NCBI GenBank assembly: GCA_950097015.1
Contig: CATNEN010000009.1
Span: 1,676,501 to 1,740,500 of the forward strand
Direction: 5' to 3'
DNA: 64,000 nucleotides
Source: Macrostomum hystrix
Lineage: Eukaryota; Platyhelminthes; Macrostomidae
The position numbers were made by a program, and so were the translations under genes. Below, piece after piece: positions 1-11,100 of this stretch. Under the pieces are notes generated by a model, which was not told the DNA's origin, made no database searches, and worked only from the letters and a program-made list of their open reading frames with translations. Positions within the stretch are counted from its first letter, which is position 1, and each line of letters starts with the position of its first letter.

Positions 1-16
1 GACCTTCCAGCGCCTG

Positions 17-1837
17 ATGGACTTGACGATGGCGGGCCTGAACTGGACGGAGGTGCTCACCTACATGGACGACCTGATCCTGTTCAGCACGACGTTCGAG
101 CAGCACGCGCAGACGCTGAAGGAAGTCCTGGGAAGGCTGCAGTCGGCAGGCCTCAAGCTGAACAAGCGCAAGAGCTGCTTCTGCTTCCAGGAGGTCGAGT
201 ACCTGGGGCACAAGATTTCGGCCGATGGGATCCAGCCAACCGAGGACAAGGTCAGCGCCATCCAGTCCATCCCGACGCCCGAGTGCGCTGAGGACGTTCG
301 CCGGCTCGTCGGCATGCTGGGCTTCTACCGGCGGTTCGTGCCGCACTTCGCCAGCATTGCGAATCCGCTGCACCAGGCGACTCAGAAAAGTCGGCAGTTT
401 CGGGGACGCCTGGTCGGACGAGGAAATCAGCGCGGCGCAGGCCGATGACCCGGTGCTGGCGGCGGCTCGCCAGGTGCTCATCGGACGGAGGCCCCGGCGA
501 GGCAAGGCCGCAGACGACGCAGAGAGCCTGGTGAGGTCAGAGAAACTGGAGCTTGGCGAGGACGGCGTCATCAGGAGAAGCGGCTTCCCCGTCATTTCGC
601 TGCAGCTTCGCCAGGAGCTTCTGAGGCAGCTGCACGACGACCCGGCAAGCGGGCACCTCGGACTGGACAGGACGCTAGCGAGGGTCGTCAACAGAGCCTG
701 GTGGCCCGGCCTGAAGGACGACGTCCAGCACTGGGTGAGCAGCTGCGAGGTGTGCCAGCGTCGCAAGGTACCGCACCAGCACCAAAGGGCGCCGCTGCAG
801 GACAACACCGTGCCGTCAACTCCCTGGGAGATGGTGCAGGTGGACATCAAAGGACCGCTGCCGGCCACAGAGGCCGGTCAGAAGTACATCATCTGCTTCA
901 CCGACGTGTTCTCCAAGTGGGTCGAAGCGGCCCCAGCGACCAACATCGAGACTCGCACGGTCGCTGAAGCCATGCTGCGCAGCGTCGTCCTCCGCCACGG
1001 GTCACCCGAGGTCATCCACTCCGATCAAGGTCGCCAGTTCGAAAGCGACGTCTTCCAGGAGCTGTGCCGGCTGCTCGACATTCAAAAGACCAGGACGACA
1101 CCATTCCACCCCAGCGGCAATCCGGTGGTCGAGCGATTCAACCGGACTCTGGGCGACATGCTGGCGGCCTACTGCATGGAGCAGCAGGACAGGTGGGCGG
1201 CTTTCCTGCCGTACGTCATCTGGCGTACAACTCATCGGTCCACAGCACCACCAAGCGGTCACCGTACGCAGTGCTGCACGGCCGCGACCCCCGGATCCCA
1301 GCCGAGCTCAGCCTGCCCGCCGCCGGTGAGAGGCCGGTCGTCACGGACGCGCTGGCGGACGCCCGCGCCGGCCTGCAGCTAGTGCGGCAGCGCCTGCAGT
1401 CGACGCAGCGGTCGCGGAAGCAGCAGTACGACAAGCGCCAGCACTTCACTCCGTTCCAAGTCGGCCAGCTGGTGATGCTCAACAACCCGGCGGTGCAGAA
1501 GGGCCAGTCCAAGGCGCTTCGCCGGCGGTGGTTGGGGCCGTACCGCGTGCTCGAGAAGCTGGGCCCAGTCACCTACCGGATCTCCAAGCCCACCGGGCGG
1601 AGGCGGAGCTCGGTGGTGCACCACGACCGGCTGAAGGCGTTCGTGGCGAGGCGGCCGCAGCCCGCTGTCCCGCAGCCCGCCGCCGACCCACCCGCTGTAG
1701 AGAGCGACCGGCCGCCCAGTCCGGCTGCCGACCCGCGTGAGACCTGGCAGGAGCTGCTGGACGAACCGGCGCCTGCTGTGCCCAGACGCTCGAATCGGAC
1801 TCGGAGGCAGCCAGATTTTTTTGTTGCGCAATTTTGA
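17..1837 (+). pseudogene. Ty3/gypsy pol fragment (RT palm, integrase) with RNase H deletion and frameshifts
   Basis: The first frame encodes the end of the reverse transcriptase, including the YMDD catalytic motif. At about position 402, roughly 470 bp present in the sister copy (48803-49275) are missing. This removes the whole RNase H domain and shifts the frame. The second frame (to about 1222) resumes with the integrase: the HHCC zinc finger with C-EVC spacing near 740-760, then the DDE core with HSDQGRQF and NPVVERFN motifs. A one-base loss in the TGGGCGTAC stretch near 1224 shifts the frame again. The third frame runs to 1837 and carries the C-terminal GPY/F-like module. With RNase H absent and two frameshifts it cannot make a functional polyprotein. 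The otherwise near-perfect identity to the second copy suggests recent insertion followed by deletion. Confidence 0.92.
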
Positions 1838-1948
1838 GCTGCTAACTATTTTTTTTGTTCTTATAAAGCTTGTAGTGCGTCATTTTAAGCTGCCTAAAAT
1901 ATTTGTTTATTTTTTGTTTTTAATGTCCTTAATTTAGGGATGGAGTGA

Positions 1949-2125
1949 TGTAAGGTGTGCGGTGATTCATTCTCGCATCGCGTCGTAAGTTGGCTTCGTA
2001 AATTGTGCAATGCGATGTACACTCTCTGGTGTACATAGCCAAATATAAAGTCGCTCACTTGAGGCTTTAGTCACCTCGTGTTTTCTCGGTTCTCGCGCAA
2101 GTCTCGCCTTCTGACCTAGTTTACA
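1949..2125 (+). repeat. 3' LTR of decayed Ty3/gypsy copy
   Basis: 177 bp, beginning TGTAAGGTG and ending TAGTTTACA, matching both LTRs of the copy at 46045-50995. A purine-rich tract (TTTAGGGATGGAGTGA) precedes it and is the likely polypurine tract. It carries a G-to-C change near its end (TGACCTAG, where the other copy has TGAGCTAG). Confidence 0.93.
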
Positions 2126-2222
2126 CAATAATCCCTTGTTAGTCGATAATTCGCAGTTAATTAATAATCCACAACTAGTTAAGGATCTGATTTAGCTAAA
2201 TACATCCCTTCACAATGTCCAG

Positions 2223-4290
2223 GCGAGAAGCAGCGCGTCGATCGCGGCTACTCCATGAACGAGGTGATCGAATGGTTCGCAGCTCGCGTTGACCGCATCA
2301 TTTTGTTGTTCGACGCTCACAAGCTGGACATCTCTGACGAGTTAAAGGCCGTCATTGAGAGCATGAAGGGCTACGAGGATAAAATTAGAATTGTGCTCAA
2401 CAAGGCCGACACGGTGGACTCGCAGCAGCTCATGCGAGTTTACGGTGCTCTAATGTGGAGCTTGGGTGAGTATGTATTCTTTATACACATTGAGCTTTTG
2501 GGGTTCCAAGAAAACACTTTGATCTATGATCTATCTAAGTTTTTCTATCCCTGCCTGTTGTTTTTCTTCCAGAGCATTCCAAAAAATATGTTCCCTATAT
2601 AGTATTTTTGTTTCGAAGAAACGCCACTATTTCCTCCCTCGCGCACAGAGGTTTCCAAGAAATCCCAATCATTTTTTTATCCCCACTACTAGCTTTTAGG
2701 TTTCCTAGAAATCCTAATGACTTTCATCCCACCATCGAGCTTTAAGGTTTCCAAGAAATCACAATGACTTTTAATCCCTCCATCGAGCTTTAAGGTTTCC
2801 AAGAAATCCCAATGACTTTCATCCCACCATCGAGCTTTAAGGTTTCCAAGAAATCCCAATGACTTTCATCCCACCATCGAGCTTTAAGGTTTCCAAGAAA
2901 TCCCAATGACTTTCATCCCACCATCGAGCTTTAAGGTTTCCAAGAAATCCCAATGACTTTCATCCCACCATCGAGCTTTAAGGTTTCCAAGAAATCCCAA
3001 TGACTTTCATCCCACCATCGAGCTTTTAGGTTTCCAAGAAATCACAATGACTTTTAATCCCTCCATGGAGCTTCAAGGTTTGCAAGAACATTCTGATCCC
3101 ATAATTCCAGGCAAGGTCGTGTACACCCCGGAGGTGCCCCGGGTCTACATCGGCAGCTTCTGTAATGAGCCTCTGAAATGTGAGAGCAACAAGCGCCTGT
3201 TCGAGCTAGAATCCCAGGATCTGTTTCGCGACCTCCAGTCGCTGCCGCGGAATGCCGCTCTGCGGAAGCTGAACGACCTTAGCAAGCGGGCGAGGCTGGC
3301 CAAGACTCACGCCTACATCATCGCCGCTTTGCGCAAAAAGATGCCCTCAGTGTTCAAGAAGAAAGTCAAGAAGAAGAAGCTGATACGCGACCTGCAGCAG
3401 ATCTACGCCCATGTGGTCAGAAAGCACAGCATTAGCCCCGGTGACCTGCCAAACCTGGCGCAGATGCAGCAGTCTCTGGAGCGTGCCGATTTCTCCAAAT
3501 TCCAGCCGTTGAAGAAGCAGCTCATCAGCACCGTGGATTCCATGCTCAGCGATGACATGGCTAAGCTCATGCAGCAGATTCATCAGGTGAGAACTCGCTA
3601 GCTTTACTACTCAGAACCACTGGTTTATGATCCTCAAGTAACACTCCTCAGATCCTCAAGTGAAACCATTTAGATCCTCAGGTGAAAACATTTAGATCCA
3701 CAGGTGAAACCATTTAGATCCTCAGATAAAACTATTTAGATCCTCAGGTATAAACATTTAAATCCTCAGGTGAAACTATTTGATCTTTAAGTAAAATCAT
3801 CTTCCTAGGATCCCAGGTGAGTCTCAGATCCTCAGATCCCGTGCTCAATTGAGCAGTGCTCAAACCCCACCCGTCTACTAAGGAGCACGCCGCGCAGAGT
3901 GGGGAGTGGGGTGTCGTCTCCGGCGGCGCGTTCAACCAGGCTGGCGAGGACAATCCGTTCGCATTCAGCGAGAACCTCGGCCTGACTGCGGGCAAATTCG
4001 ATCACGAGTGGATTGTGAACAAATTCCGCGAGGAATATGACGCCGCATTCTACGCCATCGGGCCGGTGGACGGCAAGATCACCGGCGCCCAGGCCAAGGA
4101 AGCGATGAGCCGGTCCAAGCTGCCGCATGAACTGCTTAGCGATATCTGGAAGCTGGCCGACATCGACCAGGATGGCATGCTGGACATTGAGGAGTTCGCG
4201 CTGGCCAAATATCTCATGCGCCTGCGATTGAACGGCGACGAGCTGCCCAATAAGCTGCCGGATCACCTCATGCCGCCTAGCAAGAAATGA
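2223..4290 (+). CDS. EHD: EH-domain-containing (EHD) dynamin-like ATPase, 3' exons
   Basis: C-terminal two thirds of an EHD1-4 family protein, an ATPase that tubulates and scissions membranes of the endocytic recycling route. Exons: 2223-2465, 3111-3586 and about 3883-4290; junctions join in phase. Exon 1 holds the end of the G domain with DAHKLDISDE and the NKAD nucleotide-specificity motif, ending MWSLG at the conserved GK junction. Exon 2 is the helical domain (LFRDLQSLP, RARLAKTHAYI). Exon 3 is the C-terminal EH domain with an EF-hand-type loop DIDQDGMLD and the IWKLAD tryptophan that binds NPF peptides. The protein ends PPSKK and stops at 4288-4290. The P-loop exons must lie upstream of the window, beyond the retroelement. 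The start of exon 3 could also be 3898. AATAAA follows at 4511. Confidence 0.93.
2649..3073. repeat. 47-bp minisatellite in EHD intron
   Basis: About nine copies of a 47-bp unit containing CCATCGAGCTTTAAGG and TTTCCAAGAAATCCCAATGA. The array reaches within about 40 bp of the 3' splice site at 3110, so it fills most of the 645-bp intron. Confidence 0.95.
3640..3835. repeat. 22-bp minisatellite in EHD intron
   Basis: About eight degenerate copies of GATCCTCAGGTGAAACCATT plus TA. It fills the intron between the second and third visible EHD exons. Confidence 0.9.
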
Positions 4291-4510
4291 GCAATCCGAA
4301 CCGAGGCCAACTCACAACTCACATTCGTTACTAACTCACTTTGAAACCCGTCTTAGAGCTGCAACTTTGAAAAAACTGCTAGAAGCAATCGCCAGTCAGC
4401 AAGTGTCTCTTCAATGTTTTTATTTAAACCTGCGAGAAAAATAATCACTTCTTCGTCAAGTTTTTTAGTTTCAAGCCTTCGTTTTATTTTCTGTCCACTT
4501 TTTGCCTTTA

Positions 4511-4516
4511 AATAAA
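4511..4516 (+). promoter_or_regulatory. Probable poly(A) signal of EHD
   Basis: AATAAA, 220 bp after the EHD stop codon, on the same strand and before the next repeat array. Confidence 0.6.
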
Positions 4517-4542
4517 TTCGCTTGTGACTGCCGCTTTGACAT

Positions 4543-4995
4543 TATGGGATTTTTGGATTCTGGAGGCTATTCATTTCAAATCTCCCCTATGGGATCTTGG
4601 CATTCTAAATGCTATGGAATTTTGGGATTTTAGAATATAAGCTTTGGGACTTAAAGATTCTAGAAGCTATGGTATTAAGGGATTTAAGGGATTCTAGCAG
4701 CTATGGGATTTAGGGATTCTAGCAGCTATGGGATTTAGGGATTCTAGCAGCTATGGGATTTAGGGATTCTAGCAGCTATGGGATTTAGGGATTCAAGAAG
4801 CTACGGGATTTAGGGATTCTAGCTGCTATGGGATTTAGGGATTCTAGCAGCTATGGGATTTAGGGATTCTAGCAGCTATGGGATTTAGGGATTCTAGCAG
4901 CTATGGGATTTAGGGATTCTAGCAGCTATGGGATTTAGGGATTCAAGAAGCTATGGGATTTAGGGATTCAAGAAGCTACGGGATTTAGGGATTCT
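4543..4995. repeat. 25-bp minisatellite downstream of EHD
   Basis: About 14 good copies of GGGATTTAGGGATTCTAGCA plus GCTAT, degenerate at the left end (4543-4680). Several copies carry TTCAAGAAG in place of TTCTAGCAG. Confidence 0.95.
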
Positions 4996-5141
4996 AGACT
5001 AGTAGAAACGGTCGCTATGGGATTATAATTATCCCCAATTGAGATCTGGGAATGCTACAAGTATGTGTAAACTGAGATTTGAAATGTTGAGTCCACAAAT
5101 CACATGTAAGGAATTTTTGCATTGTTTTTTTAGCTGCTATT

Positions 5142-5230
5142 GTAAATTTTGTTTATTTTTTTTAAAATAAACAAAATTGTTTTTTTGTTTATTTTTTTTA
5201 AAATAAACAAAATTGTTTTTTTGTTTTTTA
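5142..5230. repeat. AT-rich palindromic direct repeat
   Basis: Two copies of a ~36-bp unit, each containing a near-perfect palindrome (GTTTATTTT...AAAATAAAC). Confidence 0.85.
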
Positions 5231-5624
5231 ACGCTTTAATAATGCCATGCAGCAATGTTAGGGTCAGCTGCTATGAGGCTATGGAGATAATAATTATGCC
5301 TAGCCTAACTGGATGCTGCGATCATCGCCGCTTCTCATGCTCACCTTTGCTTTTGCTCTGATGAGTAACAAAATCTATTTCGCTGCTGCATTAGTATTGC
5401 TTCTGAGCTTAGCTGCTAGAGCATAGCTTTGGCTTTCTGTTTGCTTTCGGGTGGCTGCCGGTACGTTTAGTCCCCCTGCTTAATTACCTAATCCCGCAAG
5501 ATCAAAGCTTGAAAGTAATTCAAGTAAATTCTGAACTAAAGAAAATTCAATTTACGAGAAATACTTGCTGACAAAGGGAATCCAATATTTGAAATTTCAA
5601 TTAGAAAAGCCTGATTTGATAGAA

Positions 5625-6065
5625 TCCCCAATTAGGGAGATACTGAATGAGGGATGCCAATTTCGTCGATGAAATCTCCATCTATCCCCATCTAGGGATA
5701 TTCCCATCAAGGGAATTCCCTTTTAGGATATCCCCATCTAGAGAATCCCCATCTCGGGAATCCCCATCTGTGGAATCCACATTTGGGATATCCCCATCTA
5801 GGGAATCCCGATTTCGGGAATCCCTTATCTAGGGCATCCCTATCTAGGGAATCCCCATCTAGGGAATCCCTATCTATGGAATCCCTATCGAGGGAATCCA
5901 AATTTGGGATATCCCATCTAGGGAATCTCCATCTAGGCTATCCCCGTCTGAGATATTTGAGATTCACCATCTAGAGAGACCGCATTAGGGATATCCCTAG
6001 TATTTGCGAAATCCCTGTTTACGGAATCCCCATTTAGGCAATACCTTTTCAGGAATCCCTGTTTT
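5625..6065. repeat. Degenerate 15-16-bp minisatellite
   Basis: Many imperfect copies of GGGAATCCCCATCTA with variants GGATATCCCC and GGAATCCCTATC. Short open frames over it on both strands come only from the repeat. Confidence 0.85.
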
Positions 6066-6704
6066 TGGTTTTGAACGAATCGGCAGCAACTCGCTAATAG
6101 ATCCACATTTAATGACTATTCAGTCACTGTTACATCGCCTGTCTACTTGCCTTCGTAACAGTCTGCACTCACGCCTAATTTGCTTACCTTCTGATATGAT
6201 AATTGGTCTGGTCTGGTTTCAACTATTTTATTTTTTGGAATCTATTTCTACTAGTAGTTTTGTCAATATATTTTCTTTTTAAAGATTTCTTTACTATTTA
6301 CTAAATCCAAGTGTTTGATATCCAGATCTTTGTAGATTCTCTGCTTTCTGTTATTTTATTTCCTATTGCAAACAATCTCTGTTCTCTCTCTATCTCTCTT
6401 TTCTGTTCCCTCTGTTGCTACGGGCGCGAATGGAGAATGCGATTTGGCTGCGAAAAGCGTTATTTTAGTTTGAAAACATACACAGCATGCACTACATTCT
6501 GGCGCTATTTGGAAGCTAAACATTTCTATTTTGGATGTTTAAAAATGGCGGGTCGTTTTAGAGTCGTTTTTTATGAACTTGAGTATAATTTATTTCTATT
6601 GTTCTGTTGCCATTACTCTCAGTAGTAATGCGAGAGGAGCAACTAAAGTTTAAATTAGACAAATGCAAAAAGCGCTCTCATATTTTAGAGCACTTTAATT
6701 TCTG
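6066..6704. other. AT-rich spacer, nothing recognised
   Basis: No gene, RNA or repeat is supported here. It lies upstream of the Harbinger-related gene and could contain that element's left end, but no terminal inverted repeat was identified. Confidence 0.4.
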
Positions 6705-7150
6705 ATCAATCTTGGGAAGTGAGGATTTGAGATGGGATCAATCTTGGGAAGTGAGGATTTCAGATGGGATCAAGCTTGGGGAGTGAGGATTTCAGATGGG
6801 ATCAATCTTGGGAAGTGAGGATTTCAGATGGGATCAATCTTGGGAAGTGAGGATTTCAGATGGGATCAATCTTGGGAAGTGAGGATTTCAGATGGGATCA
6901 ATCTTGGGAAGTGAGGATTTCAGATGGGATCAATCTTGGGAAGTGAGGATTTCAGATGGGATCAATCTTGGGAAGTGAGGATTTCAGATGGGATCAATCT
7001 TGGGAAGTGAGGATTTCAGATGGGATCAAGCTTGGGAAGTGAGGATTTGAAATGGAATCAATCTTGGGAAGTGAGGATTTGAAATGGAATCAATCTTGGG
7101 AAGTGAGGATTTCAGATGGGATAAATCTTGGGGTGTGTGGATTCTAGATG
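6705..7150. repeat. 32-bp minisatellite
   Basis: About 14 copies of a 32-bp unit containing GAGGATTTCAGATGGGATCA and ATCTTGGGAAGT. It ends 24 bp before the start codon of the Myb/SANT-like frame at 7174. Confidence 0.95.
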
Positions 7151-7173
7151 GGATCTTTGTAAATCACATTCGA

Positions 7174-7861
7174 ATGGCTGATAAAAGAAGACCTAATTTT
7201 AGTCAGAAAGAGATTGAGATCCTGCTGGAGATGGCAAGAGAAAAGCCGATGCTGAGAGAGAAGCACAGGTATGCAGGCACGAACCACCAGAAGAAGAAAT
7301 TGCTCGAGGAAATCGCGCTATCCGTGTCCGCTTCAGGTGTCGCAAGGCGCTCCCCAGACGAATGCAGAAAGAAGCTGGCCTCATTGTGCAGCGACACCAT
7401 GGCTAAGGCTGCAACCGCGTTCAATGAACAGCGCCGGACGGGTGGCGGTGTATCTGCAGCCGAACCGTTGACGGATGTCGACAAGACGGTTCTTTCTTTT
7501 CTTCCGGATGTAGCCTACAAAGGCGCGTCGAATGGCTTTGATTCGTCGGTGGTTGACACGCCATTGCACGGTGACATAGCTCGTATGTCTGCCAAGCTCA
7601 CCTGTCAGCTCTGTCAACGGTGCCAACAACCGGGACACTAACGAGGCTGCCAATGTGCCTTCGACAAAGAAGAAAAACACTGAGACTGCCTCTTGCAACG
7701 GTCGCAAGCGCCACGCAGCCGATGATGAGGACGTCTCTGAAGCCCTGCGGATGCAATCCGAGATGGTGCAGCTGCAGAGCGAAACACTGACCGAGCTGAA
7801 GGAGATTCGGACTGCGCTGTATGATCTGCTAAGCGTTCTGTGCGGGCAGCACAGATCGTAA
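7174..7861 (+). pseudogene. Harbinger Myb/SANT-like DNA-binding protein, frameshifted
   Basis: The first frame (from ATG 7174) encodes an N-terminal Myb/SANT-like domain: FSQKEIEILLEMAREK, then KKKLLEEIA and SPDECRKKLASLCSDTMAK. This trihelix-like arrangement is typical of the accessory DNA-binding protein of PIF/Harbinger transposons, which helps bring transposase to the nucleus and the element ends. The frame is lost near 7600; sequence in another frame continues (NGANNRDTNEAANVPS, then a Lys-rich tract and a Leu-heptad C-terminus MVQLQSETLTELKEIRTALY) to a stop at 7859-7861. One indel would rejoin the two parts, so this is a recently disabled gene. The stop codon overlaps the target site (GTAAT) of the LTR element. 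Confidence 0.75.
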
Positions 7862-7862
7862 T

Positions 7863-8174
7863 TGAAATAACTCTAGACTGGTGGTATTTAGAACGAAACG
7901 TAAACAGTCAGAGCTCCACGCTCCTGAGAACAGCGATATATATTTTATGCGACGGCACGTTGGGTGTAAGGATTAGGGGGTGATAAAATAGAGCGAACAA
8001 TGATTTGAAAGTCAGCCAGTTAACCAAACGGCTGCCAGCGCGGTGTACTCAGCGTACGCGCGCTGGCTGCACATGGCTGCACCGCACAATGAAATGATAT
8101 TCAGCCAGTTAACAAACAGCTGCCAGCGCGGTGTACTCAGCGTATACGCGCTGGCTGCAAGTCACTACATAACA
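7863..8174 (-). repeat. 3' LTR of the intact Ty3/gypsy element
   Basis: 312 bp, TG...CA. It contains two imperfect copies of a ~55-bp motif (about 8015-8073 and 8102-8160), each built as a hairpin with GCCAGCGCG and CGCGCTGGC arms around GGTGTACTCAGCGTA. Confidence 0.96.
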
Positions 8175-11100
8175 CTTCTCCCACCATAGTTCAGACGGTC
8201 TGGGCTCTTGCGGATCCTGGTCGATCTTCGAGGCACGTGCTGCGGTGATTGATCCCGCCGCTGCTGCTGCTGCGGTGCCATTGTTGGAGGCGTTGGAGGC
8301 GTTGGCGGTGGCTGATGTAGTGATGTCGGCGGCGGCGGCGGTGGGGGCGGCGGCGGCGGCGGCGGCGGCGGCGTTGTCGGTGTCGACGATGGCGGCGGTG
8401 CCAGTGGTAGGGGCGGTGGCAGTTGTGGCGGCTGACAGACCAGCCCCCGAGGCTGTTGGTCCACATTGCGGTGAGTCGTATCGCACCGCATCTGGTTTGC
8501 ATGGCGCCGAACCGTTCTGTTGTCCGGCAGGTTGCACTGGTACCAGTTGCTGCCTTCAATGCCCACCACCGTTGCTCGCGTCCAGCTCCGTTCCTTTCCA
8601 CAGCTGAAGTCTTGAACGAACACTGCCTCGCCCTCCGCGAAGCTCCGCCCGTGCGCCCCAGAGTCATGCTGCAGCCTTTGCTTCTCCTGGTTCTCGAGGA
8701 CCCGCTTGGCAATGTCTGGCCTGGGTACATCGAGGAGCGTTCGCAGCGAACGGCGCATCAGTAGCTCACAAGGAGCCACTCCTGTCGTTGGGTGCGGCGT
8801 TGTGCGGTAACTCAGCAAGAATCTCGCCAGCTGCGTCTCCAGAGAGCTGCCGTCGCTCGCTTGTTTTTTCAGAGAGCTCTTGACGGTCTGCACAGTTCGT
8901 TCGGCTTGGCCATTCGAAGCTGGGTGGTAGGGCGGCGTGCGGATGTGCCGAATGCCGTTCTTAGCACAGAAGGTTTCGAACTCCGAGCTTGCGAAGCAGG
9001 GACCGTTGTCCGAGACAATAGCATCCGGCAGGCCGTGGGCACTGAAGGTCTGTCGTAGCTTCTCTATCGTTGCAGAGCTTGTCGTTGCCGACGTCACGTG
9101 AACGTCGATCCACTTGGAGTAGGAGTCGACTACCACCAGGAGCATTCTTCCTTGGACGGGCCCTGCGAAGTCGATGTGAATCCGCGACCAGGGCCTTGTC
9201 GGCAGCGGCCACGGTTGCAGTGGCACCTCCGGACCGACTCGCTGGTGCTTCTGACACTCCTGGCATCCCGCTGCCTTCGCCTCGATATCACGGTCCATGC
9301 CGGGCCACCAGATGTAGCTCCTGGCCAGCGACTTCATGCGGGACGCGCCAGGGTGTGCGACGTGCAGCGATTCCAGGAGACTGGATCGACAGGCCTCCGG
9401 AATGACGACGCGGCAGCCCCAAAGAATGCAGCCGTCTTGGACCGAGAGCTCCTGTAGGCGTTTGCCGAAGGGCGTGAGGTCAGGGGACAGGGATCCCTTG
9501 TCCGGCCAGGCAGAGAGACAGAAACGAATTACCTGAGACAATGTGGCATCGCGGCGTGACCAGTTACGCACATCTGATGAAGTCACCGGACCGGCGTCGA
9601 GGCAGTCCATCACTTGAATGACTTCCGGTGGCACTGGAACGTCCTTGGGCCCGCTTGATGCAGGAAGGCGGCTCAGGGCGTCCGCCCGGAGCATAGAGGT
9701 CCCGCTGCGATGTACTAGACGGTAGCGATAGGCTGTCAGGAGCAGCGCCCATCGTTGAACTCGGCCGGACGCCAACGTTGGAAGCGGCCGTTCCTGCCCA
9801 AGGAGGCCTAACAGCGGCCGATGGTCCGTCAGCAGGTTGAACTCTCGGCCAAACAGATACTGGTGGAATTTTCTGACGCCAAAGACCAGCGCGAGTGCCT
9901 CCTTCTCCAGCTGACAGTAGTTCTTCTCAGCGGCACTGAGACTGCGCGAAGCGTACGCGATCGGTTTGTCCATGCCGTTCTGACGATGGAAGATGACAGC
10001 GCCCAGGCCGTACTGCGAGGCGTCGCACTCCAGGTAGAGGTCCTCTGCCGCATTGTAGTGCACCAGGACACTTGGATGCGTGAGTAGCTGCTTTGCTGCG
10101 GCAAACGCTTTGGCCTCACCGCGGTCCCACCGCCACTTCGAGTTTTTCTCCAGCAGCCGGTGTAGCGGTGCCAGCACGCTGGAGAGATTCGGCAGGAACT
10201 TCCCGTAATAGTTGATGAGGCCCAAGAAGCTCCTGAGCTGAGTCGTGTTCGTCGGTGCTGGTGCATCTAGCACGGCTTGGACTTTGTCGTCGAGTGGGTG
10301 CAGTCCCTCTGCGTCGATGCGGTGACCCAGGTACGTGACCTCGTCCTGGAAGAATCTGCACTTCTCGAGCTTGCAGGTCAGGCCGGATTCCTTGAAGACC
10401 CTCAGGACCTCTCTGAGATTGTGCAGATGGCTCGCGTCGTCCTCTCCCGTGATGATGACATCATCGATGAAGGATGCTGTGTGCGGAATTCCACGCAGCA
10501 GGTTGTCCATCACTCGTTGGAAGACGCTTGGGGCAATCGACACCCCAAAAGGCAGTCGGGTGTAGCGCAGGAGTCCGACGGAAGTGTTGATTGTACAGAC
10601 CTCTTGGGCTTCCTCGTCCAGCGGAAGCTGCATAAATGCGTTGGTCAGGTCCAGCTTAGAGAACTTTTGCCCGCCAGTCAGCCGGGCGAACAGTTCGTCG
10701 ATGTTTGGCAGGGGGTACGCCTCCGGCCGAATCGCTGTGTTGACTCCCTGCTTGAAATCTGCACAGACGCGGACGCTGCCGTCCGATTTCATCACTGGCA
10801 CGATCGGTGACGCCCAGTCGGAGTTCTTGACCGGCATCAGCACTCCTTGGTCGATTTCCTTCTGCAGCTGCTGTTCGACTTTTTCACGCAGCGCGAAAGG
10901 AACAGGTCGCGCCTTGAAGAACTTCGGTCTGGCGGTCTCCTTGAGACTGATAGACACTGGCTTGCCGTTGAACTCTCCCAGGCCTTGGAAGACATCTGAG
11001 AACTCCTTGATGAGCTTCTCAGCAGGGTCACCGATGCGCTTGACCGACTGCCAGTCCAGGCGCAGCTGAGCCAGCCAATCCCGACCGAGGAGGCTCGGAC

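Larger units (their letters stand above)
1..2125 (+). mobile_element. Ty3/gypsy LTR retrotransposon, decayed copy (3' part)
   Basis: Pol fragment followed by a 177-bp 3' LTR. The sequence is nearly identical to the complete copy at 46045-50995; base 1 here corresponds to base 48400 there. The 5' part lies outside the window. It ends about 97 bp upstream of an EHD exon and has the same orientation as that gene, so it sits in an EHD intron. The target duplication cannot be checked because the 5' end is missing. Confidence 0.93.

Noticed and set aside
8245..8764. Poly-alanine and other + strand frames
   Set aside because: Antisense shadow of the proline-rich C-terminus of the minus-strand gag-pol.
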